A stretch of 64,000 nucleotides of DNA, from NCBI GenBank assembly GCA_023101725.1, contig JALJCO010007928.1:1116001-1180000 (forward strand), written 5' to 3'. Shown in pieces: positions 44,553-56,813 of this stretch; the stretch's first letter is position 1; every line of letters starts with the position of its first letter. The DNA comes from Atherinomorus stipes. Lineage: Eukaryota > Chordata > Actinopteri > Atheriniformes > Atherinidae. Below the pieces are notes generated by a model. That model made no database searches. It was not told where the DNA came from and saw only the letters and a list, made by a program, of their open reading frames with translations. The translations under genes were made by a program, and so were the position numbers.

Positions 44553-45305
44553 TAGGGATGCACGATAATGGAATTTTGGCCGATATACAATATGCCGATA
44601 TTTTAAAACTAATGTAGCCGATAATCGATATTGATACCGATATTAAAACTGAAAAAAAAGCAGTCATTGCAAATAGCAGTTTTGTTATCCGTTTCTGATA
44701 CTTTGAAAAATAGGGGTGGGAAAACATATCAATACACTGAAATATCGCAATATTTTCATATGCAGATATCAAATAGATATTTAAAAACACGGTATCAATC
44801 TATTTTGCTCACAAAATACCAAGATAGTTTATGAATTCTCACAAGAATTCATAACAGAACGGTGAAATATTGCAAGATTTTGTTAGTAAAATAGATTGAT
44901 ACCGTGTTTTAAATGTTAATATATCATAATATGAAAATATGAAATTTTCGTGAATTCTCGTGAGATTTTGTAACAGACTGATGAAATATCACAAGATTTT
45001 ATTTGTAGAAATGATCGATACCATGTTTTTAAATGTCGATATGATATCAGAAAATATTTGACAATATTTTATTGTATCAATACTTTTTCCTACCCCTAGT
45101 CTTTAAAAGTTTTAAAGTCTGTAAAAAATAAGTTTTTTGCAGAAGCTTGTTTTTTTTTGTTTGTTTGTTTGTTTTTAGACTTTAGAAACTGACTGATCAG
45201 TTAAATATTGGTTAGATATCGGTTGGGTGGCCGATGTCCGATACTCAGTTTTTAGGCCAATATAGGACGATACCGATAGGGGGCCGATTATATTGTGCAT
45301 CCCTA
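44553..45305. mobile_element. hAT element with perfect 8-bp duplication, hosting a second hAT
   Basis: The ends TAGGGATGCACGATAATG and ATTATATTGTGCATCCCTA are inverted repeats, flanked by ATATTTTC at 44545-44552 and 45306-45313. Subterminal GCCGATAT/ATATCGG motifs are repeated. The middle is occupied by another element (44709-45100). No transposase frame. Confidence 0.9.
44709..45100. mobile_element. second hAT element nested inside 44553-45305
   Basis: The ends AATAGGGGTGGGAAAA and TTTTTCCTACCCCTAGT are inverted. The flanks CTTTGAAA (44701-44708) and CTTTAAAA (45101-45108) agree at 7 of 8 bases. The interior has repeated TTGATACCGTGTTTTAAAT-type and GAATTCTC.TGAGATTTTG-type motifs. It must have inserted after the outer element. 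Confidence 0.7.
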
Positions 45306-46675
45306 ATATTTTCTATATTTCCGATTTGCTTTTACTTTTTTTTTTTTTTTTTTTTTTTGCTTGTGTCATTTTTTCCCTGAAATTTTCCTTAAGCTTCTTC
45401 AATTTTCTTTCCCTTCAAGCCTTTTTTTAACTTTAATATAAGAGGTCAATGTTTTCAGCCTGTCTCACCATGGCTCCTCTCATCTGTTATCTTTAACATA
45501 AGGATTACTGTTGCTTCTTTTTTAGACCAACAAAAATCAGTTTTACCTCACACCTTCAGGGTTACACACTTAGCAATATCCAACATCAATGATCATTATA
45601 AAGCCAGTCAAAAAGAATAATAAGAGTCAAGTCAGTGTTTGGCAGCTATAATCTGCCAAACACTGACAAGACAATTGGTATTATCTATAAAAGAACTTAT
45701 TACACAGACTATCAACTTAAAGAGGACAGGCAGCACACACACATGCACAAACACTTTCATCTGTGCAGAGGCAAACACACACACACACACACAGGTTTAT
45801 CTGTGAGGTCAAACCTATTATTAACCCCAGGGGTCTTGGTATTAAACTCTTCCTCCTGTCAAACAAAAGCTCCTCCCGAAGAGAATAACAATCACGCAAC
45901 TACTGGAGAAGAAGTCTGATAGCTTCTTAAAAGAGAAAGCCACATGAAAAAGATAAATAAGCTATGATTGCCTCCTCCTCCTCCTCCTCTTCCTCCTTCT
46001 TCCCACTCACTGCGTACACACCCTGAGGCTCATGAGTAAAGGGTTGGTATCAGGTGAAGCCTGATTTGGACTTAACCACCATTTCTATTGTCAGCGCTCT
46101 TTTATGTGTCATATTAGTTACAGAGAGACAAAAGAGGGATCGAACCAGCGGAAACCAGGTAGAGCGAGAACGAGAGGAGAGAAGGCAAAGATGGCGAGAA
46201 GCAGTGCAAGGGGGAGCAGCCATGTTAATATCAAGTTATTTCTCCATCGGGGTCAGTGGGACAGGAACCCCTTGTGGCGAACAAACAAACACTCACACAC
46301 AAAGACAAAGGGGGAAAAAAAGCTCCTCCTGGAGGAAAATTCTTATGAAAGCATGTTGTCCTGTCCCAGAAACACACAAATGACAGGAATAAGATGTAGA
46401 CAGCGACAGTATCATATTTGAACGATAATCTGATGCTTATTTTTGTTTATTTCCACTTCTTATTATTGTCCATCATTCTTAACAATCACCCTTCACTCAC
46501 TATTGTGGATTTGAAAATAATAAAAAGAAGCATGAAGCATAAACATGACAAGAAATAGTTAGTTTGGACTGAAAGACAATAAATAAATATTTAATTTAGA
46601 TTTAAAAGACAGAAAATAAACTGTAAAAAAAAACCTGCTCTAAATATAATTTGAGAGTCAATTCTTTCTGCGTGG
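45306..46675. other. non-coding stretch, simple repeats
   Basis: T run at 45337-45358, CA repeat at 45772-45793, CCT repeats near 45973-45990. The overlapping frames at 46054-46421 are in purine-rich sequence and show no domain. No gene. Confidence 0.5.
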
Positions 46676-46881
46676 CACTTTGAGACAGTAATCTACGTCT
46701 TTGTGACCGCTAGTCTGGATTACTGTAATGCACTTTATGCTGGTGGTTAGTGCTCCTCCATCACTGCTGCAAAATGCAGCTGCACAGATTTTAACTGCAC
46801 ATCAAAATATGAGCACATTTCACCTGTTCTAACCTCTGGCTGCCAACATATCTAAGGATTCATTTTAAAATTCTTTCATTT

Positions 46882-46943
<62 letters not shown>

Positions 46944-47674
46944 TGTCCAGCATCATAGCAAGCAGAATGATGATCTGGCTGCTTTGTTGTGTTGAGTAGA
47001 TTTGCTTAATTAAAAATCCCTCCTCTTGATAGTCTGAATTTAATTGATAGTCTGAATTCAACCATTTATTTATTTTTTTTTCTTTTCTTTATTTTTTTAA
47101 CATTTGGTGTTTGTTGTTTGTTTTTAAATCTGTGTTTCTAACTGCATTTTAAATAATAGTACTGGACCTGAAAAGAGGAAAGAGATGAAAAAAAAAAAAA
47201 AATAAAGAGTGAACAAAAAAATATAAAGCCAACTGCTGCATCTGCACAGGAACTCAACGCAACTTTCATTTGCCTTTTAATCTCTAAATGGTCTTCCTCC
47301 CTTCTCTTGGTGCAGCATTTGCACCCCACCCGCCCCCTCAGGTCAGCTGATCAGACAAAGAGGGAGCTTCAGGGACAGTGTCTTTGCTGTTTCTGGCCCT
47401 ACATGATGGATTAATCAGCTGCTCCACATAAGTCATACCTCTTATTTTAGGTCTTTTCTTAAAACCCCTCTTGGGACATTGGTTTTATTCATTCATTCAT
47501 TATACACTTTACTGTTTATCTTTATTCTTGGATTTTCTTTTATGTATTATTTTAGGTTATTTTATGGTTCATGCCATTTGTTATGTGACTTACGCTTTTG
47601 ATTGTGATTGTTGTGCAGCAGTTTGGACCTTTGTGGTTTTTAAAGTGCTAATAAACTAAGATGGGTTAGACTGG
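46676..47674 (+). pseudogene. decayed CR1/L2/Rex1-type LINE, 3' part
   Basis: Successive reading fragments match the end of a LINE polymerase: FVTASLDYCNALYAGG (consensus FVtSRLDYCNALyaG), LLQNAAAQILTAH (LQNAAARLLT), SNLWLPTYLRIHFKIL (SLHWLP...RI.FKIL), then HPTRPLRSADQ near 47323-47355, and LGLFLKPLLGHWFY near 47450-47490 (FK..LKT.LF). A 3' untranslated tail ends GTGCTAATAAACTAAGATGG, the usual tail form. Stops, frameshifts and a TC repeat interrupt it. Confidence 0.75.
46886..46939. repeat. (TC)27 microsatellite
   Basis: An uninterrupted CT/TC run lying directly after the FKIL block of the LINE relic. The minus-strand frame reads as an Arg-Glu run, which is not a gene. Confidence 0.97.
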
Positions 47675-50600
47675 AATGAATCCCTTTTTTAAATCTAACT
47701 ATTATCATAATAAGATATCTAATACAATATGATTTCATGAAAAAACACGACTGGAAATTTTGTATACATGAAGATTTTAATGGCCAGCTTACAAAAGTTA
47801 TTATCAATATGTTTTAAATAAAAGCAATTTAAACTCTTTAAACAGGAGCCTCAATATTAAATATAACGCAGGCATAAGTCAGGATTTATTCTGTCCAAAC
47901 TGCCTGTACTGAACCAGCAAAGCCCATTTTATTATGATGCTCCTTTAACTTCAAAGTCACTTCCAATGGAAGAAATTGACCGTATACCTCCTTTGACTTA
48001 AAGGTGGAGGTTTTATTATGTAGGTGTTTTGATTTATTATTTTTGGCAACTGTTATAAATGATATTTTCATTATTATAAAATAAACATTGTGTGGCATAT
48101 TTATGTTTGAAATATCAGAATTGATCGCCTATGTTCCTCAGGCGCTTTAATTAGCAGCCCACTGCTCTGATGGGTCAAATGCAGAGACCTAATTTCACAA
48201 TTGGGATTAATAGAGTAAAAAATTAATAAACAAATAAACAAAGTACAGCTGAATATGTTTAATTATCCATGAGAAACTCATAATAACCTCTAATCGGACT
48301 GAGTTGTCATTTCTTATTTAGCCTTCCATAATGGAAAATAAAAAGTAAATAATCATACAATAAAAAATTCTATAAATAAAGTGGTCCCTGATAAGAGACC
48401 AGTTTTATGGTAAATGTGAGAAAATTCAACTTTTAAGTAAATAAAAATGACTGCAATCTGCTGCCACCAATTTTGCAAACTGTGTGTGTGATGTACTAAA
48501 GCATTTTTATTTGGACGACTCGTCTCCTATTTGTTGCTTTTCCATCTCTAATTAAAATGCATAATAACTTCCTGACCTGACTGCCAGGCAGACATCCTGG
48601 TAGACCTGAGCTCACTCACATACTCTCAAACAAAGACAGATTCAGCCGCTAACCTTGGGCCTCTGTGACTCAGAGATCTTCCATCTCGCTCGGCAGCTTC
48701 ACAGAGCTCTAAGGTCACGCTTACATTCAGTACCATCCAGGCGCTTTGATAAACATGAGGGGGTAGGCGACCTTGATCGCTTGGCATTTTTCTCCATCTC
48801 AGGGCCTGGAGCTAACTCCCCGGCTGTGTTTGTGTATTTAATTAAGTGTTCTGGCTTGCAAGAAAATACTTATTACATCTGTTTGTCCTCAACTTGACCC
48901 GGTTCAACAGTAAACCTGACCTCACGTCTGGCAGAATTTACAGTAAACTTCATGCACATCTGCTCCTCCAAACTCTTCTCACCTTCAGCTAGCTAAATAC
49001 ACACATCTAGCCCCAGAATGTCTAAATAAATTGCTCTGGGTGCCCCATTAGAGTTATTTTTCAACATACAGGGTACTACATTTTTTTGTTTTGTTTTGTT
49101 TTGGTGACCTTAGTTTGGGCTTCTTTAGTTTTGGTTTTCCAGGTGTTTCTGGTTAATGGTTTAGTTGCTAGGTCTCTTTAAGCTGTCTTGTTTGTTTTAT
49201 TTACACTGGGTGAGTTTGGAGTTGGGATTGCTAGGCCTTGTTTTGTTGTGTTTTAAATCCATTACAGTTTTTAGATAATGGTGCTCCTCCTTTTTTGGGT
49301 TGTAGAAATACTAGATTAGGTTTGTTTTTTTGTTTTGTTTTTTCTCCATTTGGTTCCTTTTTTAGGTTAGGCTTTCTCTGTCTTGGATTTCATTCATTTG
49401 AGCAGCACTGCTAACCCCATCTCCTTTTTCAGTTTTCAGATCCAATGTGTGCCTTAATTCTGTCTCCTGAACAAATAAAACTTCACCATTCCATCCTGAA
49501 ACCCGTCTTTTTGTTCCGTTTCTACACCCCTGGCAGAGCTGGGACGTATGAACATGAACAGAATGGCGGTCGCAGAGGACAATCTCAACAATCTAACGAT
49601 GCCCTTTCTGGTGTCTAAAATGAGCTGCACTGCTCTGAGGGCTTGCCTCTTACAAAAACACGTTTGTGTCACTTCCATGTTTCTCTGATTGGTTCCGTCC
49701 GGTTTACGTTGTTCCTGTTAGTCCCGCCTCTCGTCTCACATTTGAAATCACTCTCCAACAGAAGGACCCCAGACGAACTTGCCATGTATCTCATACATGG
49801 CGTTAGTCAGGCTGGTGTGCCAGGCTAATATACTCCATGCGTGTCTGATGTTGCCATGGTTGTTGAGCCAGTTCATCCACTAGTGGGCAGTGCTGAGTTC
49901 AGAGTTCAGCTCCATGACTTGACGTCAGTTTCAAACTCCACTTGGTGGCGATACAGTACTGCTATGAAGTTGTTTACACACCTGACACACTCACACAGCC
50001 TTTCTTAAAACTGTACCGCCTGCTTTTCCCTACTGTTTCCCCTCTTCTTCTCTTTTTTCCTTTCACTGGTTGCATATCAGTGATGCAGCTCAACACTGAC
50101 CCCACGGTTTCCGGTGGTATTGCTCCGTCTTCTGCGTCGAATGACGGATCCACAAGACCTTCAAAAACGCACCAATTTATGCACGTAACCGACGCAGGAG
50201 ATGGACGAAACTGTCTGTCCGTCTACATATCTGTCTTCTGTGTCGAGCATAGTTATGCCTTATACTAAACACCATCGAATAGAAACGCCTTCAAATCGTA
50301 CTTTGTTGAAGTTTTAGAAATATCACTTTTATTTGGGGAAAAACTGTCATGGAAACGCAGCTCATGGCAGCAGGCGGGAGAAGATATGAGGTCATTCGGA
50401 TTTGCCACAAGATGGCAAAACACGCAAAACAGCCACTTGATTTGTCTACTGTTTTCTATACAAGCCGTTTTAGGCGTGTTGAAAACGTGATGTGTGTAAC
50501 GTTGTGACCACAGCAGTGTGTATCTGTGGCCTGATTGTTCATGTACCTTTAGCTTTTCCCTCAGTACAACATGGAGTTGGCCACATAGGGAAACAAGACA

Positions 50601-52139
50601 GTTGAAAAAGATTTTTTTTATCTTTATAGTATTTTTTTTTTATCCCAAAACAAAATGTTCTTTATGAAAACATTATGGTTTGGATTCAAATAGATTTCTC
50701 TGTGGACAAAATGAACATCCCCTTCAAACAGATACTATGCACCTTACATTGTCTTTGACAGCTACTAAGACAGACCATGAAGGTGCTGACCTCCTCCGTC
50801 TTTTGACTAGACCAGATCTCTAATTTCAGTAATTACCAGAAAAAAGTTTGAAAATACCTGGATTCCCACCATTTGATGGGGCTTTCCTCCCCCTCCATGG
50901 CACTCTCTGGTTACAGAGTAGGTCAGGGTGGCATGAGAATGACCCGGCTGGTGGGGGGTCAGAGGTCTCAGGGTCAGGGCTACGCGCAGGTACTGGGGTC
51001 CAGTTTCACATAAGGAGACAGGAGAGGGGTCTTGTCACTCACTGTCAGCAGATCACAGCACTGAACCATAACCTTCACCTCTGAGACAAATCTCTCAGCG
51101 CTGCAGCCTGCACCTCCAACGGCAGAGAACATGCAGGAATATGGATCAATATTAAGGAACTGACCTTGAGATGCTGACGGATGCTAAATTATGTCTCAAC
51201 TGAGACATAATTGAGATCGGGGCAGACAATTATGAGATCTCTTCTGTTTATCCCACTTCTCAAGTATGGCTCAAATAGTTAACTCAACTCAACCTCCTTT
51301 GTCTCAGTGATGTCTTTTCTCTTTTAGCTCACTTCTTGCTCCTAAGGAATCCTTAGGAGAAGTAATTCAGAAACAAATGATCACAGAATGATACCATTAT
51401 GAGAAGCTCAAACTGATCTCAGAGATGAGCAGATATATTGTTCCTGTTGAATGGATGGTATTGCTGGGCACTCCGGAAATTAATCCACCTGCTGAAGTCG
51501 TAACAATGCCAAGAAGAGTATAACTGAACACATCAGTTCCACCTCTTTATATTTGTTTTGTTTTATACATATGCTTACAAATTCTTCTCTTTCTATTTGT
51601 TCTTGCTCTTCTTTTTCTTCTATTCAGCATCCTTCAAATTCCTCTTCCTCCTTTCCTTATCTCGTTTCTCAGTTTGCACACAGTTGATTACACCTCTCAT
51701 TTTCCCTACTCTGTGTCTTAGTCCCTCGCCCCAGAGATGCGAGCAGAGGAGTTGTGGACAGATGAGAGAGGAGAGTAGAGGAGATGAAGCCCAATTAACT
51801 AAATGAAATGTCCTCGCTTCAGCGCTTCATTTTATACCAAGAGCAAAACAACTGCATCAGCCATTGTTTAGTTTCAGCTTCAGTCATGTCAGGTGAGTTT
51901 TAAGTACTTTTTGTTTTCATTTCTTTTCTCCATATTTTAAGTATAGCCGCAACGCTGTCTTCTTTGGATGTAACTGGTGTCAAAAAATGTCTACAAAAGA
52001 TCCACTGTGAATAATATTTGAGTCATAAGCAGAAGGACAGATGAAGAGAGATGGAGGCTAGAATTAGAAAAATAAAATGAGCCTCTTCTACCTCTCGCTC
52101 TTCTCTTTGTCCTCCTTCCATCGATCATCTACTTGCATC
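47675..52139. other. mostly unassigned non-coding stretch
   Basis: Contains the candidate block 48510-48900 (listed separately) and a GTTTT repeat near 49084-49103. An old dispersed repeat ends near 49830 (CCATGTATCTCATACATGG palindrome, then GTTAGTCAGGCTGG). A CTCF-like CCACTAGTGGGCAGTGC sits at 49877-49893. A strong donor-like TCAG|GTGAGT at 51889-51898 follows 51721-51892, but that segment has stops in all likely frames. No gene. Confidence 0.35.
48510..48900. promoter_or_regulatory. candidate conserved non-coding block
   Basis: About 390 bp of high-complexity sequence in an AT-rich region: CCATCTCTAATTAAAATGC, CTGACTGCCAGGCAGACATCC, CGCTCGGCAGCTTCACAGAG, CTAAGGTCACGC (nuclear-receptor half-site AGGTCA), GGCGCTTTGATAAACATGAG (TTTGATAA Sox/TCF-like) and GTATTTAATTAAGTG (homeodomain core). 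The open frame within shows no domain. Conservation is inferred from texture only. Confidence 0.35.
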
Positions 52140-52142
52140 TTA

Positions 52143-52619
52143 AGCCCCATTTCCAACCGCGGGTCTGGGTCGGGTCGGGCCAGGTCGGATTGGGTTGGTT
52201 TTGGTACGGATGTGTTTATTTCACGTTGCGTCCCCACAGCAAACTGTACCCTTACTCTGAAGGCGGAGTATTTACCGGATAGCGCTGCTACCTGATCGCG
52301 TGACATCATCACCGTGCAACACCTTTTGACCAAAGCACTGCACCACACGTGACAGAAACAAAGGAGTCACCCCTGCTTTGTTTTTACGCCGGGTCACGCG
52401 GGAAGTGACGTATTTTTCAACGAATCAACAGACTGGTGTGTGTTAGCTCCACCTCTTTGGTTTGGATCGGTTAGACCAGTACCCCTGCTGAAGGGTACCA
52501 AAAAAGTAGGCCGGGTCGGGTTGGATATGAGGGTACCCGTCCCAGTTTTTATCTGTGGAAACACAAAAAAAGCGTGGACCGATCCAGCCTGGCCCAGACC
52601 CACTAGTGGAAACAGGGCT
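52143..52619. mobile_element. PIF/Harbinger-type MITE with TTA duplication
   Basis: The left end AGCCCCATTTCCAACCGCGG, GTCTGGG and the right end (complement) AGCCCTGTTTCCACTAGTGG, GTCTGGG are inverted repeats. The flanking TTA (52140-52142 and 52620-52622) is the preferred PIF/Harbinger target. The interior has GGGTCGGG/CCGGGTCGGG tracts and no transposase. 477 bp. Confidence 0.75.
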
Positions 52620-52917
52620 TTATACACAACAGTTAGAGCAACAAATAGGTTTTGCCTGTTAGATTTTTAATTGACCTGTTTCCCAAATTATTTTTACTGT
52701 TTAAGTTGAGTTAATTGCTACATCACTTCTTTAGCATGTAGGAAATATTTGCATGCACAACACAACAAAACACCACCTTTTACACAACGGGAATTAGCCT
52801 AATGAGAGAACAAAGTGGTCAACCTTGCGTCATCTAGATAGAATCACTATGCAGAAAAAGCGGGTAAAAGCAGATTTGAATGGTTTAAGGTTTTTGGTGT
52901 GGTCCACTGAAAGGTTC

Positions 52918-53398
52918 TTAAAGGTGCAGTGTGTAAGAAAACCAAAGGTCGATAGCAGAAAGATGTGATATATATTTCAAAATTGTGTTTTTATTGATGT
53001 GTAATTGCTTTACTAGAATAGCTACTTACAGGGGGTGACAAATACATGGAGACTGCCATATTTGTGCCACCATTTTTACTACAGTGTCCCTAAATGGGCA
53101 AAACAACTAGTGTGAAGTGAGAACCCTGTGACCTTTAAAACTACCAGCTTTGTTTAACGGGAGTTAGGGCACTGTTTGAGATAAGTAACACCTTAAAAGG
53201 CTTTGAAAGTAGTCACTCGTAGTACATAGCTACACCTGAGACCACTGGATCCACTCACAGATGAAAACATCTTTATGACTGGGAGAATTTTGGCCACTGA
53301 CAACCACCGTACATTCACAACAGTGCTCAGTATATGAAGTCATTGCTATGCCCATCTTTACCACTAGATGTTAGTAATTCTTACACACTGTACCTCAA
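52918..53398 (+). mobile_element. TTAA-flanked element (family B), copy 2
   Basis: TTAAAGGTGCAGTGTGTAAG at the left and TTCTTACACACTGTACCT followed by TCAA at the right form terminal inverted repeats; the right TTAA has one substitution. The interior matches the element at 9595-10154 in the opposite orientation. 481 bp, no coding content. Confidence 0.85.
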
Positions 53399-53409
53399 TA
53401 AGAATAGGC

Positions 53410-53613
53410 CAGGGATCACCAACTCCGGACTTCTTTGGCCAGTGTCCAAAAGGTGTTCAACATTTCCATGCCCCAACACACCTGACTTAAATTAAATGGG
53501 TCCGACAGCCTATGAAGTTCTGCACGATGACTCATTAATTTGGATCAGGTGTGTTGACACAGGGTGACTTTAAAAACCTTCCGGACACTGGCCCAAGAGG
53601 TTGGTGATCCCTG
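53410..53613. mobile_element. palindromic MITE, CAGGGATCACCAACTC type
   Basis: CAGGGATCACCAACTCCGG and GGTTGGTGATCCCTG are inverted ends. Further pairs TTGGCCAGTGTCC / GGACACTGGCCCAA and AACACACCTGA / TCAGGTGTGTT make the whole 204 bp nearly palindromic. The flanks GAATAGGC and CTATAGGA share a core but no exact duplication. Confidence 0.75.
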
Positions 53614-53667
53614 CTATAGGACATATGCACAACTCCACAACTTCCTGAACTTAAGCCAGTTCTTTTG

Positions 53668-53794
53668 TTTCCTGTCTTTCATTACTGGACAAGCTGATTA
53701 ATCCAGGTGTGCCTGACCTCAATAACCAACAAGCAACGGCAATGGCCAGACACAGCTGGATTAATCAGTTTGTCCAGTAATGAAAGACAGGAAA
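53668..53794. repeat. 127-bp near-perfect palindrome
   Basis: The left arm TTTCCTGTCTTTCATTACTG, GACAAGCTGATTAATCCAG and the complement of the right arm differ at one of ~39 positions. They are separated by ~49 bp containing GGTGTGCCTGACC. It would form a long hairpin. It may be a short MITE; no duplication is evident. Confidence 0.85.
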
Positions 53795-54361
53795 TCAACC
53801 AAGATAGAAACCAACTACTCTTTCTACCAGGGCAGTAATTCTCGTGTCTCATTCAGTTTGTCATTGGATGACTTTTGCAAAAGAAACCGTCACAGTTGAT
53901 GGATGATTTTTGAAGAGTCTGGCACTGCTGGAAAAAGAAAGTCAACAGTAGGTGGCAGGAGCATACCACACAATGTGCCACTACATAGAAAAAAAGACAC
54001 ACCTCAAGCACTAATTCAGATAGTGTTGGTATGCAGCTTCAATGGTTGCACATTCCCGTCGCTTTCATACTTATGACCAAGGTCTTTAATCCATCAGGTA
54101 TTCAACCTCAGGAAGCTAGTCGTTAGTCTCTCCAATGCTAATGCCAACATCTCCTTGCTAATAGACAGCAGTGAGAGTATCGAACCAGCCAAGAGATGCT
54201 AGCTATTCCAAGGCTGATGCACATGTAAGACAAAAGACGGTCCAATGAGTTTCTGCACTAGATGCAACAATTACCACTTTGACAGTCACTCTTCTCGTTT
54301 CCCACTGCTGGCTGCCTTGTTGCCATCAGGCTTCTGGATCAGTCAGCATGTGCTCCTAAAG

Positions 54362-54547
54362 AGGGAATCTCAAACTCCGGTCCTCGAGGGCCCCTAACCT
54401 GCAGGTTTTAGATGCTTCCCACCATCTGCACACCTGACACTAATTAATGGGTCATTTTGAAGAACAAAAAGTAAAACAAGTTGTTGGATCCATGTTATGA
54501 TTATGAGATGTGTTGGAACAGGGAAGCATCTAAAACTTAGATCCCTG
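54362..54547. mobile_element. palindromic MITE related to 21211-21407
   Basis: Begins AGGGAATCTCAAACTCCGG with CCTCGAGGGCCCC, and ends AAGCATCTAAAACTTAGATCC. The inner pairs GTTTTAGATGCTTCCC and GGGAAGCATCTAAAAC match exactly. The right tip is shortened compared with the left. Confidence 0.65.
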
Positions 54548-56813
54548 ACTTACAGAGAGTTGGACTAATGCTGCAACAGAATCAGTTTTATTAGAACTTA
54601 AAAATACTTATTTCCTGAGGGGAAATACGCTGAGGCCTTTTATCAGAAAAAAAAATACTTTTTAGCTTTTTCTGTCTTCTGCAGAACTCCAGTGTCCTGG
54701 CTGAATCTTCTATTTATTGATGTATTGACTAATGTTTACAGGTCAGTTTATCTATTTAACCGTAAAGTCAATCAAGCTGTTTAAGCTCTGTAGATAGTGG
54801 TGTTTTGTTTTCTTATTCTAGAAAACTTTTATGGAAATACAGTTTGCAAGCTATGAAGGACTACCCAGCTAAAGACCAGATAATAAGATGCTGACCCAAC
54901 ACTACATTTATATATTCACTTACTGTATAAGTCGTGTATTTCATGTCAGAAATGATGCTTTAAGTTATCATACATATTGTCATGTCTGTTGTAAATTGTC
55001 TTTGTTGTATGTCTGATGATATTTATCCACACACAGGTCACAAAGTTTAATTTTCCCTACTCTTAATCTCATCCTCTGTCTCCCTCTAGTGCTAACTGAC
55101 CCCTGACTGCTGAAATACTTTTGATATGTTCGCATCGTCACATTAAAAGTCAGGCGGCATTTTTTGCTTCAACATTTCTCAGTTAGAATTCAGTGAGTAA
55201 AAGAAACCATAATTCAGCAAAGTGCAGTTGTTTCCTCACCAGGAATCTTACACATGATCGTAAAAAACTGTTTTTCCACGTACAATCATTTAGTGGATAT
55301 TTGGTTCTTTTGGCCCCTTAATGTGTCAAAGATTGGATCTTAAATGCATATGTTGATTTATCTTTGCCAATTTTAATCTCTGTATCTGCTTATGCTTTTT
55401 TTAATACATGAAGTATTTTATTGTTAATTTCCCCCCAGATCACTTGCAAGCTTGGCAGACCTTCAGAATGAATAAAATCAACATAATGTAAATCACCAGG
55501 TCCACAAAGATGCACTCAGTGTGATAATAATAATATTTGCCTACTTTTCTTTTTTTTTTTCTAGGTACAGATAAAAACAGAAGGAACTTTTGTTGATGGT
55601 TGTTTCAACATATCAAAGTATTTAACCTGAGAACAGCAAACACACACATACACACAGATTCACCGGGCCTTGGGATCCAGCAGCTTAGCATGAAAGCAAA
55701 GGTGAAACTGAATCTGTAAATTGCAGAGCAGGGAAAAGGAAAGAGAGGGCGAGAGGGATAGACAGAGAGCTGTTATCAGAGCAGGGGTGTGTGTAACCTC
55801 ATCCCGCTGCTAGGGTTTCCTGATCGGGTCACCTGACTGCAGCCTCAGGATCCCATTGGCTGATTGGCTCTCGCAGTCAGGTAATGATGTAAGGTGAGTG
55901 TGTGGGAACGAGAGAGGGTGATAACCCTGTGTGTGCATGATGTGTGTGTGTGTGTGTGTGTGTGGGAACAGGGTAGGTTGATAACAGCTTTTCCCATTGC
56001 TGCCATATGACCCTCTCACCTGCCTACCTAACACTGGTTATCACCAAATCCTACACAGCAGGAGGTCTGTGTGTGTAAGAGCGTGCACGTATCTGTGTCT
56101 GTTTACACATTTACGTCCTCTGACGGTTGGTTTGTGTATCTGTGTGGGTGTGTATGTGTGTCTGTGCTCACTCGTGCTGCTGGTTGTTTAAATACCCTGA
56201 GGGGAGAAAAAGTGTGAAAATCAACTCAAACAATCACTGCAACAAGGTGTGACTGTAGGAAATCACATCTGCACAAATATAACTCATCAGGTCCTGTCAC
56301 AACACTACTGCCATCACATATGTATGGCAAAGGGGTTAGATGAATAATAACAGGATGATTCGGTAGCAAAAACTTTACAAAGTCTCTCACTTTTAAATCT
56401 GTGACTTGAACTTGATCAGAGATTTTAACGTGTTTTTATTTCAGTTTGTGAACAAGTAGAATTCTAAGACAAAAACATTAGTGTTTATCATTTATTCAGA
56501 GAGAAAATAAAGTATATATTAGTGTAACTTATCTGAATAGCAAAATATTAGCCAAACAGCTAGTCAGGTTAATGACAGTCAACAAGTGGCTTTTTATTTA
56601 ATCTAAAACATAAATCAAAGCTATTGATGATGAAATTGCATTATAGGACAAATAACTAAGATTTCTGAGGAACTCAGAAAGAGTTGATGACACTGATTGG
56701 ACTGGAAAAGGTCAGAAGGTTTTCCCTACAGTGTTTGGACTCAGATTATATGCAAATGAAGCCAACTGGAGATTATTACCCTCCCTCCAAAACAAGATTT
56801 GTATTAGGGTAAC
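54548..56813. other. non-coding stretch with possible CCAAT motifs
   Basis: A (TG)n run at 55944-55963 follows the block 55800-55900, which has two ATTGG (reverse CCAAT) sites in CCATTGGCTGATTGGC and several splice-donor-like GTAATG/GTGAGT sites. No frame supports an exon. The rest is AT-rich with no gene. Confidence 0.4.

Noticed and set aside
46054..46421. Two overlapping plus-strand frames of 109 and 105 codons
   Set aside because: Purine-rich repeats (GAGAGGAGAG, AAAGACAAAGG) keep both frames open; no domain.
46876..47061. Minus-strand frame with an Arg-Glu repeat
   Set aside because: It is the translation of the TC microsatellite at 46886-46939.
51721..51892. Exon ending at the strong donor TCAG|GTGAGT
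   Set aside because: The upstream acceptor is weak and the segment contains stops in its plausible frames; at most a non-coding exon.
55854..55870. Promoter indicated by two reverse CCAAT boxes
   Set aside because: No TATA box, initiator, CpG island or following first exon could be seen, so the motifs alone do not support a promoter call.
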